From Alligator mississippiensis (taxonomy: Eukaryota; Chordata; Crocodylia; Alligatoridae), in contig NC_081825.1 in assembly GCF_030867095.1 (NCBI RefSeq), positions 50,520,501 to 50,584,500 on the forward strand: a stretch of 64,000 nt of DNA, given 5' to 3'. This document shows positions 1 through 60,400 of the stretch, piece by piece; position 1 is the first letter of the stretch; the number at the start of each line of letters is the position of its first letter. The translations under genes and the position numbers were made by a program. Under the pieces are notes generated by a model. That model had not been told where the DNA came from, did no database searches, and worked only from the letters and a program-made list of their open reading frames with translations.

Positions 1-105
1 AAGGTATGAAAATGTTTCTCAATCTAGTATGTATTTTGTCAAATCATGTAAGCGGCTTATCACATAAACAATTTTGATATTCATTAGATATTAAAGAGTA
101 TTTAT

Positions 106-1016
106 TAGAAGTACACCGATACGTCGGTCCAATATCAGATTGGTACTGATATAAAGAAAATTGTTTATAGCAGATATCGGCCCGATAATTTGGCCAATAA
201 ATGCCCATGCTGCGCTGAGCTTGTGCACAGCATGGAGCAGAGTCAGTAGCGTGGAGAGCTGCCTCCAGCTGGTAAGTCAGAAGAGGCATCAGAAGGCAGA
301 CCACTGCCCTCTGTGGTGAGGGAAGAGACGAGGACAGGCGCTGCCCAGCCTGGGAGCAGGGGGGGTCACAGGATGGAGCCACGGCTTGTGGGGTGAGGAC
401 AGCTCCTGCTGCTGCTTGCGCTCCAGGAGGGCATGTGGCGCCAGATCTGCACGGGGCGGGATACAGCTGCAGGGTAGAGCCGTGACTTTTCCCAGCACTT
501 GGGTGGAGGCAGAGTGTTCAGCCAGGGCTGCACTTGGCTGTGTGGTGCTAGGACTGGAGCTGCAGTGAAATTTGGGGTGGCTGCAGCCTCCTCCCAATGC
601 CACTGGAGCTCGTTTCAAGCCGAGGCTCCAGCAAGAAAAGCCCCGCACAGCGCCAGCTCTGGCTCCACCCCACAGTGGCAGCCCACCCTGCACTGCACAG
701 ATCCGGTTGCGCCTGCCCCATCCTCCCTTCATCCTCCCGGGGTACAGGCAGCAGCAGGAGTTGCCCCCACCCCATGAGCCGCAGTTCCATCCCATGTACC
801 CCTTGCCCCGGCTGGGCAGCACCTGTCCTGCCCCCTCCCTCACCATGGGGGCATTGATCTGCCCCGCCATGCCCCTTCTCTCCTCCCTCCCCTTTTACCA
901 CACCAGACTTACCATCTGATGGCAGCTGTATCGAATATCGGATTAGTATTGGCCAATATGCCTCCTTAAATATCGGTTATCGGTATCAGCCCCCAAACTC
1001 TGTTGGTGCACCCCTA
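106..1016. mobile_element. hAT-type non-autonomous element, 911 bp
   Basis: Terminal inverted repeats TAGAAGTACACCGATA (left) and TAGGGGTGCACCAAC (right, reverse complement). Flanked by 8-bp duplications GTATTTAT at 98-105 and GTATTCAT at 1017-1024 (7 of 8). Both ends carry CGATA/ATCGG-rich subterminal sequence. The interior (200-920) is GC-rich with accidental ORFs on both strands and no recognisable transposase. Confidence 0.7.
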
Positions 1017-1024
1017 GTATTCAT

Positions 1025-1991
1025 TAAGCTCTCTGAACATGGGTATTATGGTTCACTCCCTCTTGTCTGACATGTATATGTTTTGATGTGTTCATTGAGC
1101 AAATTGGGCACTTGCTACATCTTAACTTTTTTTTAAACAAAATCGTGAGCAGGATAAGCAATCTTATCGTCTCTCCTCTGTACTCGCCTGCCACAACTTG
1201 GATTGGGAAGAAAAGAAAGGAGATCAGCATTCTTTGATGTTTAGGATAGATAAGTGCCACCCCAGTGTTAAAGCTCACAGTGCTAGTTTATTTCCAAAAT
1301 AAAAGTGATACAGCTATAGCAATCTCACCAATTACTTCATTAGCGAGGGAAGCCAGTGTTACAAATGAGAAATCTCCGAGCTGGATACTTTGCAACTACT
1401 TTGCAAACAATCTCTGCTGCTAATTAGCTCATTAGCAGTATATGCTTCCCGTGTTTCTTCCTCTCCACCGGAATCTTTTGCTGGGAGCGATCTCCAGCTG
1501 CTCTCTCCCAAACAGTCTCTCTGTTTTTCACTCCTACCCCAACCCCGCAACTTATCCAAGGGGCACTCTCTCTCTCTCTCGGTTCCTGGCATCCACCTTC
1601 CGGTGCCTCAGGATCTTCCCGCACTCAGCAGTGCAACTGAGATTCTCCAAAAGCAATCTCCCTCTAAGACTGACCTGCCACTGTTCCTGGAGTCCCACAC
1701 CTCTGACGTTCTTCTGGATTGCAGGTCTGGCTTCTTCTTTCCCCTCTAAAGTCTCCGTCATTCCTCGTTCATCTTCTTGCACCCGAAGGCAAACAGTCAC
1801 TCCCCATGACCGACTTTTATGCTGGTTTTCGCGGTCTAATTGCTGAATGCTGTCTCAGGTGTGTGCTTTCTTTCACCTGACAGGGTTCGTTGTCAGGTCA
1901 ATCCTGCCCGACTTTGTCTAAGTAACAGGACTCCTGTCTGAGTCCCTATTACAAAAATATTTTAAAATACTGTTTTTCAGACTAGTTGTTT
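1025..1991. other. Intronic sequence of unknown nature
   Basis: About 1 kb with several overlapping short open frames on both strands and a short TC run near 1567-1581. It does not read as any protein family I know and has no clear repeat ends. It may be an old LTR or simply intron. Confidence 0.3.
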
Positions 1992-3448
1992 TATAGATTC
2001 GTAGATTATAGAGTTGGAAGGGACCCAGTGGATCACTGTGTCCGACCCCCTGCTCCTGGCAGGAAAAAGGACCGAGGTCAGACGACCCCAGCCAGGTGAT
2101 TGTCATGCCTCCTCTTGAAGACCTCCAAGTTTGGTGATAGGACCACCTGTCTTGGAAGCCCATTCCAGACTCTGGCCACCCTTATTGTAAAAAATTTCTT
2201 CCTAATGTCTAACCTAAATCTACTCTCCAGTAGTTTGCACCCATTATTCCTAGTTACTCCCTGGGGCGCTCTGGTGAACAACGCATCCCCAATTCCCTGC
2301 TGTCCTCCCTGATAAATTTACAGGCGGCTACAAGGTCACCCCTCAGCTGTCTTTTGTATAGGCTGAAGAGATTCAGATCTCTCTATCTCTCCTCATAGGG
2401 TCTTTCACGGAGACCACTAATCATGCAAGTGGCCCTCCTCTGAACCCTCTCCAGATCCTCCGTGTCCCTCTTGAAGTGTGGTGCCCAAAACTGGGCACAG
2501 TACTCCAACTGTGGCCTGACCAATGCCACATAGAGGGGGAGCATCACCTCCCTCGATCTGTTAGTCATGCATCTGCTAATACACAACAAGGTGCGATTTA
2601 ATTTGTTGATGGCCTCGTTGCACTGCCGGCTCATGTTCACCTTGGAGCCAACTATGACTCCAAGATCTCTCTGAGCTGCTGAGGAGGACATCCCCCAACC
2701 TGTAGGTGTGCTGGGGATTCCTCCTTCCTAGGTGGAGTGCCTTACATTTATCTTTGTTGAATTGCATCCTATTACTTTCCGCCCATTGATCTAACCTGTC
2801 CAGGTCAGCCTGTAACTGCTTCCTGCCCTCTGGTGAATTCACTTTTCCCCATAGTTTGGTATCATCCGCGAACTTGGAGAAGGTGCTCACCACACCCTTG
2901 TCCAAATTGCTGATGAAGATTTTAAATAACACTGGTCCAAGGACCGAACCCTGCGGGACCCCACTGCCTGCCTCCTTCCAGGCCGAGAATGACCCATCAA
3001 CCACCACTCTCTGTGTACGGTCCCTAAGCCAGTTAGGCACCCACCTGACTGTGTAGGCATCCACTCCAGAGCCCGTTAGCTTCCCTTTAAGAATAGGATG
3101 TGAAACTGTGTTGAAGGCCTTCCTAAAATTGGCCTCCACTCCTGTGTCCAGGCAGTATATGACCTGGTCATAAAAGTCTATACGGTTTGTCAGGCAGGAT
3201 CTACCTGTGACAAACCCGTGCTGGTTTCCATTCAGCATTTCCCCTGCTGAGCTTTCACAAATACACTCTTTGATTTTTTTTCTAGTATTTTCCCAAGGAT
3301 AGAGGTAAGACTTACTGGACTAAAGTTACCTGGCTCCTCCCTTCTCCCCTTCTTAAAAATGGGCACCACATTGGCCTTTTTCCAGTCCTCAGGGACCTGT
3401 CTGGAGCACCATGAGAGCTCAAGCAGTCGTGCCAGTGGCTCAGCAATG
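1992..3448 (-). mobile_element. CR1 LINE, 5'-truncated, degenerate
   Basis: Minus-strand CR1. The 3' end is at 1992 (degraded TAGATTCGTAGAT tail followed by the GGAAGGGACC motif). Reverse-transcriptase segments ([23 protein letters not shown]) are spread over three frames with stops. Truncated at about 3448 within the reverse transcriptase; aligns to the longer copy at 23894-28490. Confidence 0.9.
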
Positions 3449-3936
3449 TTATTTGCTGTTTCTGAATTTGTAGTGTACAGTATTCAGATTATTAAGTTAA
3501 TATGTTTATTTTATTTTATTCATATTTTTATGTTCTTTGTTTTGCTTTTGAGTGGCTTGTTCTTGTGGTAAGAGCAGATATCAAGTCTGTTCTCATCCTG
3601 ACTTGCAGTGTGTGTATATGTGACTTTCACAGCATTGAGGAAAAGACTGTATCTCTAGAGTAGCAGGTGCTGGGCATTGTTACTTCTTGTTTCAATGTTT
3701 AATTCATTTATTGTGGAGTTGTCCTATTTACAATTAAAGAAATACTAATATTTGTATTACTTGCATTGTTATCATCATTCTAATATTCACTAATGAATTA
3801 CTTAAAAAAAGGATGTGGAAAAATGTTTATTGACTTATGAAATTCTGATGCTATTGCAGTCTAAAACAGTACAATTTTTTTCTTGATTTCAGTAACAATC
3901 AAGAAACTTTTTTATAAAAGCTCTTCAATATTTTAG
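3449..3936. other. WDR19 intron, unique AT-rich
   Basis: A/T-rich sequence between the CR1 truncation point and the first exon; I see nothing else in it. Confidence 0.6.
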
Positions 3937-53265
<49,329 letters not shown>

Positions 53266-53319
53266 TGAATTCATTCAAAGTAAGGTAATGTTACAGCATT
53301 TGTTTTGCTTCCATTCCAA

Positions 53320-53325
53320 AATAAA
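53320..53325 (+). promoter_or_regulatory. WDR19: Proximal poly(A) signal of WDR19
   Basis: Canonical AATAAA, 55 bp after the stop codon. If the last donor is not used, a short 3' UTR could end about 15-30 bp later. Use of this site is inference. Confidence 0.5.
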
Positions 53326-53478
53326 CTCCTTGAAGATATTCAAGTAGGATGGATGCAGACATAAAAAAAACCCCCAAAACACAAACCAATGTTTTACTTT
53401 AAACTCAGCACGTTTCTGCGCTAAGCCCCACAAATGCCCAGAAGAGGCAGCGCCTTAATTGGACCCAGCTCACCTGAC

Positions 53479-53600
53479 ATCTGTATAGATCAGGCGCTTT
53501 AGTGAGGTTTTTTGGCACTTTTATCCAGTAGCTGATTGAATCAGCTTTAGCTAAAAGCACCAGAAAGCCCCGCTAAAGCACCCAATCTCTATAGACTACT
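53479..53600. mobile_element. Palindromic MITE, about 122 bp
   Basis: The left half (CTGTATAGATCAGGCGCTTTAG) pairs with the right half (reverse of GCTAAAGCACCCAATCTC), around a perfect central palindrome AGCTGATTGAATCAGCT at about 53530-53546. It lies about 215 bp after the WDR19 stop, in the 3'-UTR intron. Borders are approximate. Confidence 0.6.
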
Positions 53601-53650
53601 ACTTCTGGTCAAGCTGGGGGTGGGGGGTGGTTTGGTTTGTTTTTTGTTTG

Positions 53651-53679
53651 TTTTTTTTTTTTTTTTTGGGGGGGGGGGG
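53651..53679. repeat. T17/G12 homopolymer junction
   Basis: A run of 17 T directly followed by 12 G. Likely unstable and error-prone in sequencing; the G-run could form a quadruplex between strands. Confidence 0.85.
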
Positions 53680-54109
53680 TGTTAATGTCTGCAAGCAGCC
53701 AAAATTAGCCAGTATGTAGAGCTGCCTACAGTTTTAGGTTCCCTGCTTCCCAGTACAACCTGCAGGGAAAAGTTAAGTTTATAAGCCTGGAAGAAACCAA
53801 AGACACAAGCTGAGCAAAAAGCCACCTAAGCTAGTACATGAGATGACAGGTAGGGACCAAGCACCATCTCTCTCAAGGTAAGACATTACTCAGGGCTCGA
53901 GGGAAGGAACTTATAGCTGCCAGGTTAGTGGTTTCTTTAAAAAAAACTAAACATGTGGGTTTTTGTCCATTGGGAAGAGCAGTCAGCTGGGAGGGTCTTC
54001 AACCTGGAGTTTAAACAAGGGTTCCATCTCCTGGAGGTAGTCTAAACAGCATCCTCCTGCTGAAGCACTTGCACCAGGCATAAAATAGTCACTGGGTCAT
54101 AGAGATACT

Positions 54110-54180
54110 ATGTAGGGTGGTGGATAAAGCATTCAGGGGAAGCAGGAGGCCTGGCTTCACATCCCTATTCCAACTCAGAG
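54110..54180 (+). repeat. MIR-like tRNA-derived SINE remnant
   Basis: GTGGATAAAGCATTCAGG and GGCCTGGCTTCACATCCC, in the order and spacing of A-box and B-box in MIR-type SINEs. Confidence 0.55.
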
Positions 54181-54895
54181 GAGGAGTGCTATGAACCTGG
54201 GTCTGTTGCCATTTTAGTGGATGGCAGTAAAAAAAAAAAAAAAGTGCTCACCCTTTCTTCTGCACAAGGATCCTTGCAGCAGATGGAGCAGTGTCTAGTT
54301 TCAGATTCCTACTAATGCTAAGATATGAACAGAAACTTGAGCAGGGATTTTTGAGGCCCTAAAGCTGCTGAGCAGTAAGAATGTTTACCTTTCCTTACAT
54401 TAGAAGACTCAAAAGCAGGAGTGAACTATTGTATCAAAACTGTAGGCTAATCTTAGCTGGGAATTTATTGAGTGCTATTCAGCCTTAAGAGTACTACCAT
54501 GGGGCCATTAAAGAAAGAATTAGAAACAAAAACTTACAGTACCTGTTTATACTCTTGGTTCAAGCTTTCATCTATAGTGACAAGTGCTGGTCTGAAATGT
54601 TCAGGTTTATGAAACCAGGGCCACCACCACCTCTTCTCTCAATGTACTCTCTAAACTGTCACCATGAACTGCATACAATTATGCGTAGCTTTAGTTGCAG
54701 TAGAGCTGTTCTAGATTAACAGTTTTCTAGCAGCATCAAGTATACTTACAAGGTACTCAATAAGACTGTCTACCCAACAGTGCTGTTGTTTTGTTTTTTA
54801 AGCATCAATCCTTACTGTGTCTACATGCTGTTTACACCTTCTGTTACCTTGAAAAAGTTTGGTTTGTGTGTTCAGAAAGCAACCAGTCACATTAG

Positions 54896-55754
54896 CACCC
54901 AGAGTCGTGGTGGATGGGTCAGCTTTGACCTGGAAGGGTGTGGGCAGTGGGGTCCCACAGGGCTCGGTCCCTGGACTGATACTCTTTAATGTCTTCATCA
55001 GCGACTTGGACGAGGGAGCAAAATGTACTCTGTCCAAGTATGCAGATGACACAAAGCTATGGGGAGAAGTGGACACGCCAGAGAGCAGGGAACAGCTGCA
55101 AGCAGACCTGGACAGGTTGGACAAGTGGGCAGAAAACAACAGAATGCAGTTCAACAAGGAGAAATGCAAAGTGCTGCACCTAGGGTGGAATAGATCCAAG
55201 GAGGTGATACTTCCCCTCTATTGGGCGCTGGTCAGACCGCAGTTGGAATACTGCATGCAATTCTGGGCGCCGCACTTCAAGAGGGATGCGGATAACCTGG
55301 AGAGGGTCCAGAGAAGGGCCACTCGTATGGTCAAGGGCCTGCAGACCAAGCCCTATGAGGAGAGACTAGAGAAACTGGACCTTTTCAGCCTCCGCAAGAG
55401 AAGGTTGAGAGGCGACCTTGTGGCTGCCTATAAGTTCATCACGGGGGCACAGAAGGGAATTGGTGAGTTTTTATTCACCAAGGTGCCCCCGGGGGTTACA
55501 AGAAATAATGGACACAAGCTAGCAGAGAGCAGATTTAGACTGGACATTAGGACAAACTTCTTCACAGTTCGAGTGGCCAAGGTCTGGAACGGACTCCCAA
55601 GGGAGGTGGTGCTCTCCCCTACCCTGAGGTTCTTCAAGAGGAGGTTAGATAAGCATCTAGCTGGGGTCATCTAGACCCAGCACTCTTTCCTGCCTATGCA
55701 GGGGGTCGGACTCGATCTATTGAGGTCCCTTCCGACCCTAACATCTATGAATTA
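54896..55754 (+). mobile_element. CR1 LINE, 5'-truncated with internal deletion
   Basis: Plus-strand CR1 starting inside the reverse transcriptase and ending at TAACATCTATGAATT. Compared with the 23894 copy, it lacks about 56 codons between the LHLG and NRS(K/R)EV positions, and the frame stays open across the deletion. Sense with WDR19, in its 3'-UTR intron. Confidence 0.92.
54904..55674 (+). CDS. CR1 ORF2 fragment, open to its stop
   Basis: About 256 codons of CR1 ORF2, within a longer 271-codon frame that begins in flanking sequence. Contains [23 protein letters not shown] (catalytic ADD kept) and the C-terminal region to VLSPTLRFFKRRLDKHLAGV. No own promoter or endonuclease, so it cannot be an active element. 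The in-frame deletion is at about 55192. Confidence 0.85.
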   Translation, partial: VVVDGSALTWKGVGSGVPQGSVPGLILFNVFISDLDEGAKCTLSKYADDTKLWGEVDTPESREQLQADLDRLDKWAENNRMQFNKEKCKVLHLGWNRSKEVILPLYWALVRPQLEYCMQFWAPHFKRDADNLERVQRRATRMVKGLQTKPYEERLEKLDLFSLRKRRLRGDLVAAYKFITGAQKGIGEFLFTKVPPGVTRNNGHKLAESRFRLDIRTNFFTVRVAKVWNGLPREVVLSPTLRFFKRRLDKHLAGVI

Positions 55755-55840
55755 TATTGATGCTACTGCTGATTTGTTAAAAAACTAAGTAGAAGACCAG
55801 TTTGTTAGAGGACTAAATAACTGTTTCTGTTCATTTTCAG

Positions 55841-56065
55841 AATAATTTGGTCTGTGAAGTGCTCTGACATAAAGGAAGCCTCCCTACTGGAACTTCAGTT
55901 AACGTAGATGTGCAACTATTAATGGATCTTTTTCCCCCAACATGATCTAATACCAAGATCACTGATCTGTTCCATAGTTTGTGATACATTTGTAAATACG
56001 TAGCTTTTGATAATTTTTGTACTTTGATTTACCCTGCTTTCAATAAAACTACCTGACTGCTAGGT
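55841..56065 (+). other. WDR19: Probable WDR19 3'-UTR terminal exon
   Basis: A good acceptor (tgttcattttcag) precedes about 225 bp of unique sequence without repeats, ending in a canonical AATAAA and an A-tract-free cleavage region. No frame is open. It reads as a non-coding last exon joined to the donors just after the WDR19 stop. I recall that mammalian WDR19 also has a non-coding last exon, but I could not verify this. Confidence 0.65.
56042..56047 (+). promoter_or_regulatory. WDR19: Distal poly(A) signal of WDR19
   Basis: AATAAA in the context TTTCAATAAAACT near the end of the unique terminal segment. It is the best candidate for the main 3' end of the gene. Confidence 0.7.
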
Positions 56066-56587
56066 TTAAAGTTTAAAGTGAGATCTACATTCAGCTTCAG
56101 CATCACAAATAGGAACAACTATATACTCATTGCTGCATCTACAGACTTCTCTTTTCATGGGAAAAGGTGAGACCTGTAGACTAAATGTACAACTCTCATG
56201 TATCTTTGAGCAAGATAACTGCTTATTTCTGCAGAGATTAACATGAGGATAGTTTGAACTGTCTGTGCAAAGTTGGCTAAGACATGGATAAACATATAGG
56301 TAGTCAAGAGGCAAGCACAAGAGAAGGTAGAACTAGGCTGGTGTCCTGTACTACTACTCGTGCAGATATTTAAGTTCTTCTAGCTAAGACCCATTTCCAC
56401 AGTGCTTTAATGAGCCTATATTATTTCGGTTCCCATAGACCATTTAGAAATACAGAGCCATTTATGAGGAGCAGAACACTGGGCTTCCAAGTACTTCAGC
56501 TTTCAAGTCACATTTGAAAAAAAATTTATAGCACACTAAAGAATCTTAAACAGTGCGCAAAGGTATTAGTTTACAACTCTACCTGTA
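56066..56587. other. WDR19-RFC1 intergenic spacer
   Basis: About 0.5 kb between the probable convergent 3' ends. Unique AT-rich sequence; I see no repeat, ORF or RNA gene. The spacer is so short that read-through transcripts could overlap. Confidence 0.55.
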
Positions 56588-57405
56588 TTTATTCAGTCCA
56601 AGTCAAAAGGGACACCAATCCTTAGCATACAGCATCCAGAAAAGCCAAAGATGAATGAATGAATATTCCTCACTGCTGTCCTCACAACAGCAATCCCTCA
56701 CTCTTCTATACCTCTTTATTTGAATTAAGTGAGGCAGAAGGAAGGTTGCTGAGAAAGTGTCAACACACCAAAGAAAAAAAAGGCACATATATTGGAAAAC
56801 CAGAAGCTGAGGTAGGTAGACATGACCTGCTGCCAGTTGCCAATTATGTATCTTCAAAGGGGTGGGGTGAGGGGAAGAGGAGAATCAATTGCTATTAATA
56901 AGCTGAAAAAGTTTTAAAATGTTGTGAAACTAGTTTTACTGCAATCTTACACATTATTCATTTTTCATAACATACAAAAACAAATATGCAAATGTCATTT
57001 TTGCATTATGTACTATGTACAAGCTTTCACCACATAATAGCAGGGAGTCAGTAAAAAGGTTAGAAGTCCAACTTAGTACAAATGCCAAGCAGTTTATAAA
57101 GTCTCTTTCAAAATGCCATTAACCTAGATGCTTATTTAGACTGTTTTCCAGCAGCAGACATGGCCTGCCTCCTGCCCACTGTATTTCTTGCAACTTATAG
57201 CACGTTAACAAGAATTATATTACCACTGCATGGTGGGAGAGCAAAAGCAGCCACATCACCTCTATAAGAGGAGCATTTGCCAATTGCTGGTTCCACCCTT
57301 ACACTGAACCACGTCATTGCCAGAGGGACATCCATCAGGTATGCAAAGCTGTGTCCAGAGCAAGAGCAGTTGGCCAGTATACTTGTCAGTACTGAGCAAC
57401 CCAGT
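56588..57405 (-). other. RFC1: RFC1 3' UTR (approximate)
   Basis: Unique sequence following the RFC1 stop on the minus strand. Two AATAAA signals are present in minus orientation, at 56588-56593 and 56715-56720, and the more distal one sets the border given here. The border is uncertain by a few hundred bases. Confidence 0.5.
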
Positions 57406-57498
57406 TCATCGCCTCATTTTTACTTTTCTTTTCCCTTCCATTTTTGGTTCTTCACTTTTTTCTGCTTTTGACACCTTGGAAGACTTTGTCTTTTTTTG
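57406..57498 (-). CDS. RFC1: RFC1 last coding exon, basic tail
   Basis: Residues 386-415: QKKTKSSKVSKAEKSEEPKM then EGKRKVKMRR, then TGA. A lysine/arginine-rich tail compatible with a nuclear localisation signal. The last dozen residues differ from the KGKGKSSKK ending I recall for human, as expected for a fast-evolving tail. Confidence 0.92.
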   Translation of the reverse strand, partial: QKKTKSSKVSKAEKSEEPKMEGKRKVKMRR

Positions 57499-60400
57499 CT
57501 AAAATAAAAAAAGGTTTGGATGTTAACAAAACCACAAAAATAAAACCAACACACAGATTGGAGCTGCCACACTAACCTGGCAGCAAAGAACAAGCTTAGC
57601 CTGGGTCCTGTTCTCATAGCACTGTCACCAAAATAAAACCTGTGTCCTAGATCAAAAGGAAAAGGGTTCCAAGGCATGTCCCTCAGGCCAGGGACTGTAG
57701 CCACCACGTATCCCAGGGTCCCCATTCTCCCTTACTCTACCAATGGCTTAGCGTGAGGATAATCTCTAACACCATCCTTCTCTGAAAGATAGTGTACTAG
57801 TTTAACTTCAGTTGGCAGGAAAGCTCAGCTGCTATACCAGAAGGCCCTCCCATGAAGTGTACACTGAACAGTACTCCAGCTAAGACTTTAAATTGGTTTT
57901 TTTTTTCAGAAAGTGCCTTGAATCAAGGTTTTGAACACCCCTAGTATTAACTTCTATTTGATTGTAGAACAGGTCAAACAACCCAAGAAACTGGTGTACT
58001 AGTTTTATAAAATTCATCCCCTGTTACTGAACTTAAAAAGATGGCTTACTAGGAATATCCGTGGCATTATGGTACCATTAAACTAAAAGTTTTACCTTGA
58101 TCATTGCATCATTTTCAATAGTATCTTGCTCTTCCTCAGACTGGAGTTCATCAGCATTCAATTCTTCATTCAGTTCTGAAGTCAGAGTGGATCCTGCTCG
58201 CCGTTTAGATGTCTTCACTACATGCAGTGCATATGGAGTCAGATGGGCCTCTTTGTTATAGGTGCGTGTAAAAGCTGCTTTAACCTGTTCAGATAAGAGA
58301 CACCAGGAATATCAGATTAAAATTCCACCTCTGACTAACCAAGGTAGCCTGGATCTAGGGGTTTCGCTCCTTCCTCCCACCAATGAAAAGTATGTGCAAT
58401 GCCTACAGAGAAGAGGACAGCTATCAGGGGAAATAAAGAAGCACCCTGGAACACTTAAGCTGCCTGAGGGTTTAATTTATTTGAATACCATCTTTGAGAC
58501 CCATACCTCAATGCTCAAAAGTACCTGGAACCTAGAGAGAGAGTCATCCACATCAAGTTCAGTTTAGGCACCACCTACATTCTTAAAACCACTGCTCCAA
58601 TGCCACTGAATAATGGCAGCTCAGTCTCCTACAGCCAAGTCACCTGAACACCATGATTACAACCAGCATGCTATTCATTCTTAGCAGCCTGAAAGATTTT
58701 GAGACTAGATGTACTCCCCCTCATTACTTGGACCTAATCTTGTATGTGTGCTCACAGTATTAGTAAAGAACTAGATGCACTACCTCCCCAGCTGCAAGCC
58801 TCCATCGTGTGCCCTATGCTAGAGCTGGAGGTAGTGGAAAGTCTATCATGCACTGTACCAGCTTCAGCAATTTCTTAGTTGTCCCCAAACCACCTCAAAA
58901 CAGTATAAAGCCAAGCATTTTATTTTATAAAGCAATAGGATATAAAATAGTAAATTTTACCTTGGGATCCAGTTTAGAGAAGGGACTAGGTTTGCCTCCC
59001 CAGCTACTTATTTCCATGATATTTTCAACATCATCTTTCATCAAGCAGTAGGAGTCCATAAATGTTACAGCATCTGGCACACCTTCTACTCCTAAACTTG
59101 TCAAGGGTCTGACAATTGCGTCCCGCAAATATGACAAATACTCTACGTTCACTGTTCTCTTGCACGTGTTGGTTCTTTGCCAAATGAAAAAGAGAAGCCA
59201 TGTTACTGAGCATTTCCAGATGTGTCAGCTACTCGGGGCCCAGCTGTGCACAGCACCCACAATAAAACCGTCAGTAGAGTGGGGAGCCACCAGTACCAAA
59301 TCACCACAAATGCCTATTGCAAGATTGTAGTCACAGCTGACTGGCAAGGGAGGGCCATGCCACAGCCTACTGCAGTTAGAAAACAGGTCACGTGCATTAT
59401 TTTTCCAGAGTATAATGGCTAAACGAGCTACAAGAGACAGCAGAGGTAATATCCATATCAGTGCAACTTGGAAAGTACAAAAGGATGTCAGCATTACCTG
59501 AGACTCATGTGCATTGCCAGTTCTTGAATGATACGCTCATGTTTGCCTGTAGACGAAAATTTCCCCAGCCAGCTTGGGAAGTTAGGAAACTGGGACATGT
59601 AACCTCTCATCAGCTCTCCCGGAAGAACACTGGCATAAATAGCCTAAAAAGGTGAAACCTATTAGGAAACTCTGTCCAGAATGGAAACCTTAACACTGAT
59701 ACCACAACACAGTGAAAATATAAACAGGGCTAAGAAAACAGTGCTAACTGCCCAAGCTTAGGTTTGAAACATGCACAAGCACAGGATCAACGATGCTGAG
59801 GAACCATCTCTGCAGGAAAAACACATGTCCATGGATATAGTTAAAATTAGGCTGGGCCAAGCAATAGAAAAAAAAATGAAAGGTGGATAAGCTTGGCTTG
59901 GGGGTGGGGGAGGAGGGCAGCAGCAGCTGGATGGATTTCTATGTAGACATACTACTGAAAAAACAAAATGCACCATATATCTATCAAAAGAAAAATCTAG
60001 TTCCTTTATTTTAAAAGATTATTTTATGGTCCATGTCCTGAGAAAATTAATTCTGAATTACTAATTTAACCCCCATCTCTCTCTCAAAAAAAGAAAGGAT
60101 CACCTTAAGAGATACAATCACCTCAAGTACCCCAGAACATGGACTGCAGATTTCCATGGAGTTTTCAGTCCCAGGAATAAGAACGGATCATAGCTGGGAT
60201 ATAGTGTCCAAGAACAGGACAAATGAAAAAAACTCATTCTTTCTGGCAGGACTGTTGGGGATTTTTTTTCTCAATATTGCAGGACCTGGTTCTCTTCCTA
60301 GGACCCTCTGAACACATTTTACTTAACATTATGGACTGGTGGCACCCGTCTTTCTGGCTTTATTCCTATATCACACACTGTAGGTGTTTTAATGGGTATT

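Noticed and set aside
289..901. Several frames over 85 codons on both strands
   Set aside because: GC-rich interior of a non-autonomous hAT element; overlapping frames on both strands are a composition effect.
1390..1846. Two plus-strand frames of 119 and 134 codons
   Set aside because: They overlap in different frames, show no family resemblance and no splice context; not supported as genes.
54798..55199. 133-codon minus-strand frame
   Set aside because: Antisense to the CR1 ORF2 fragment.
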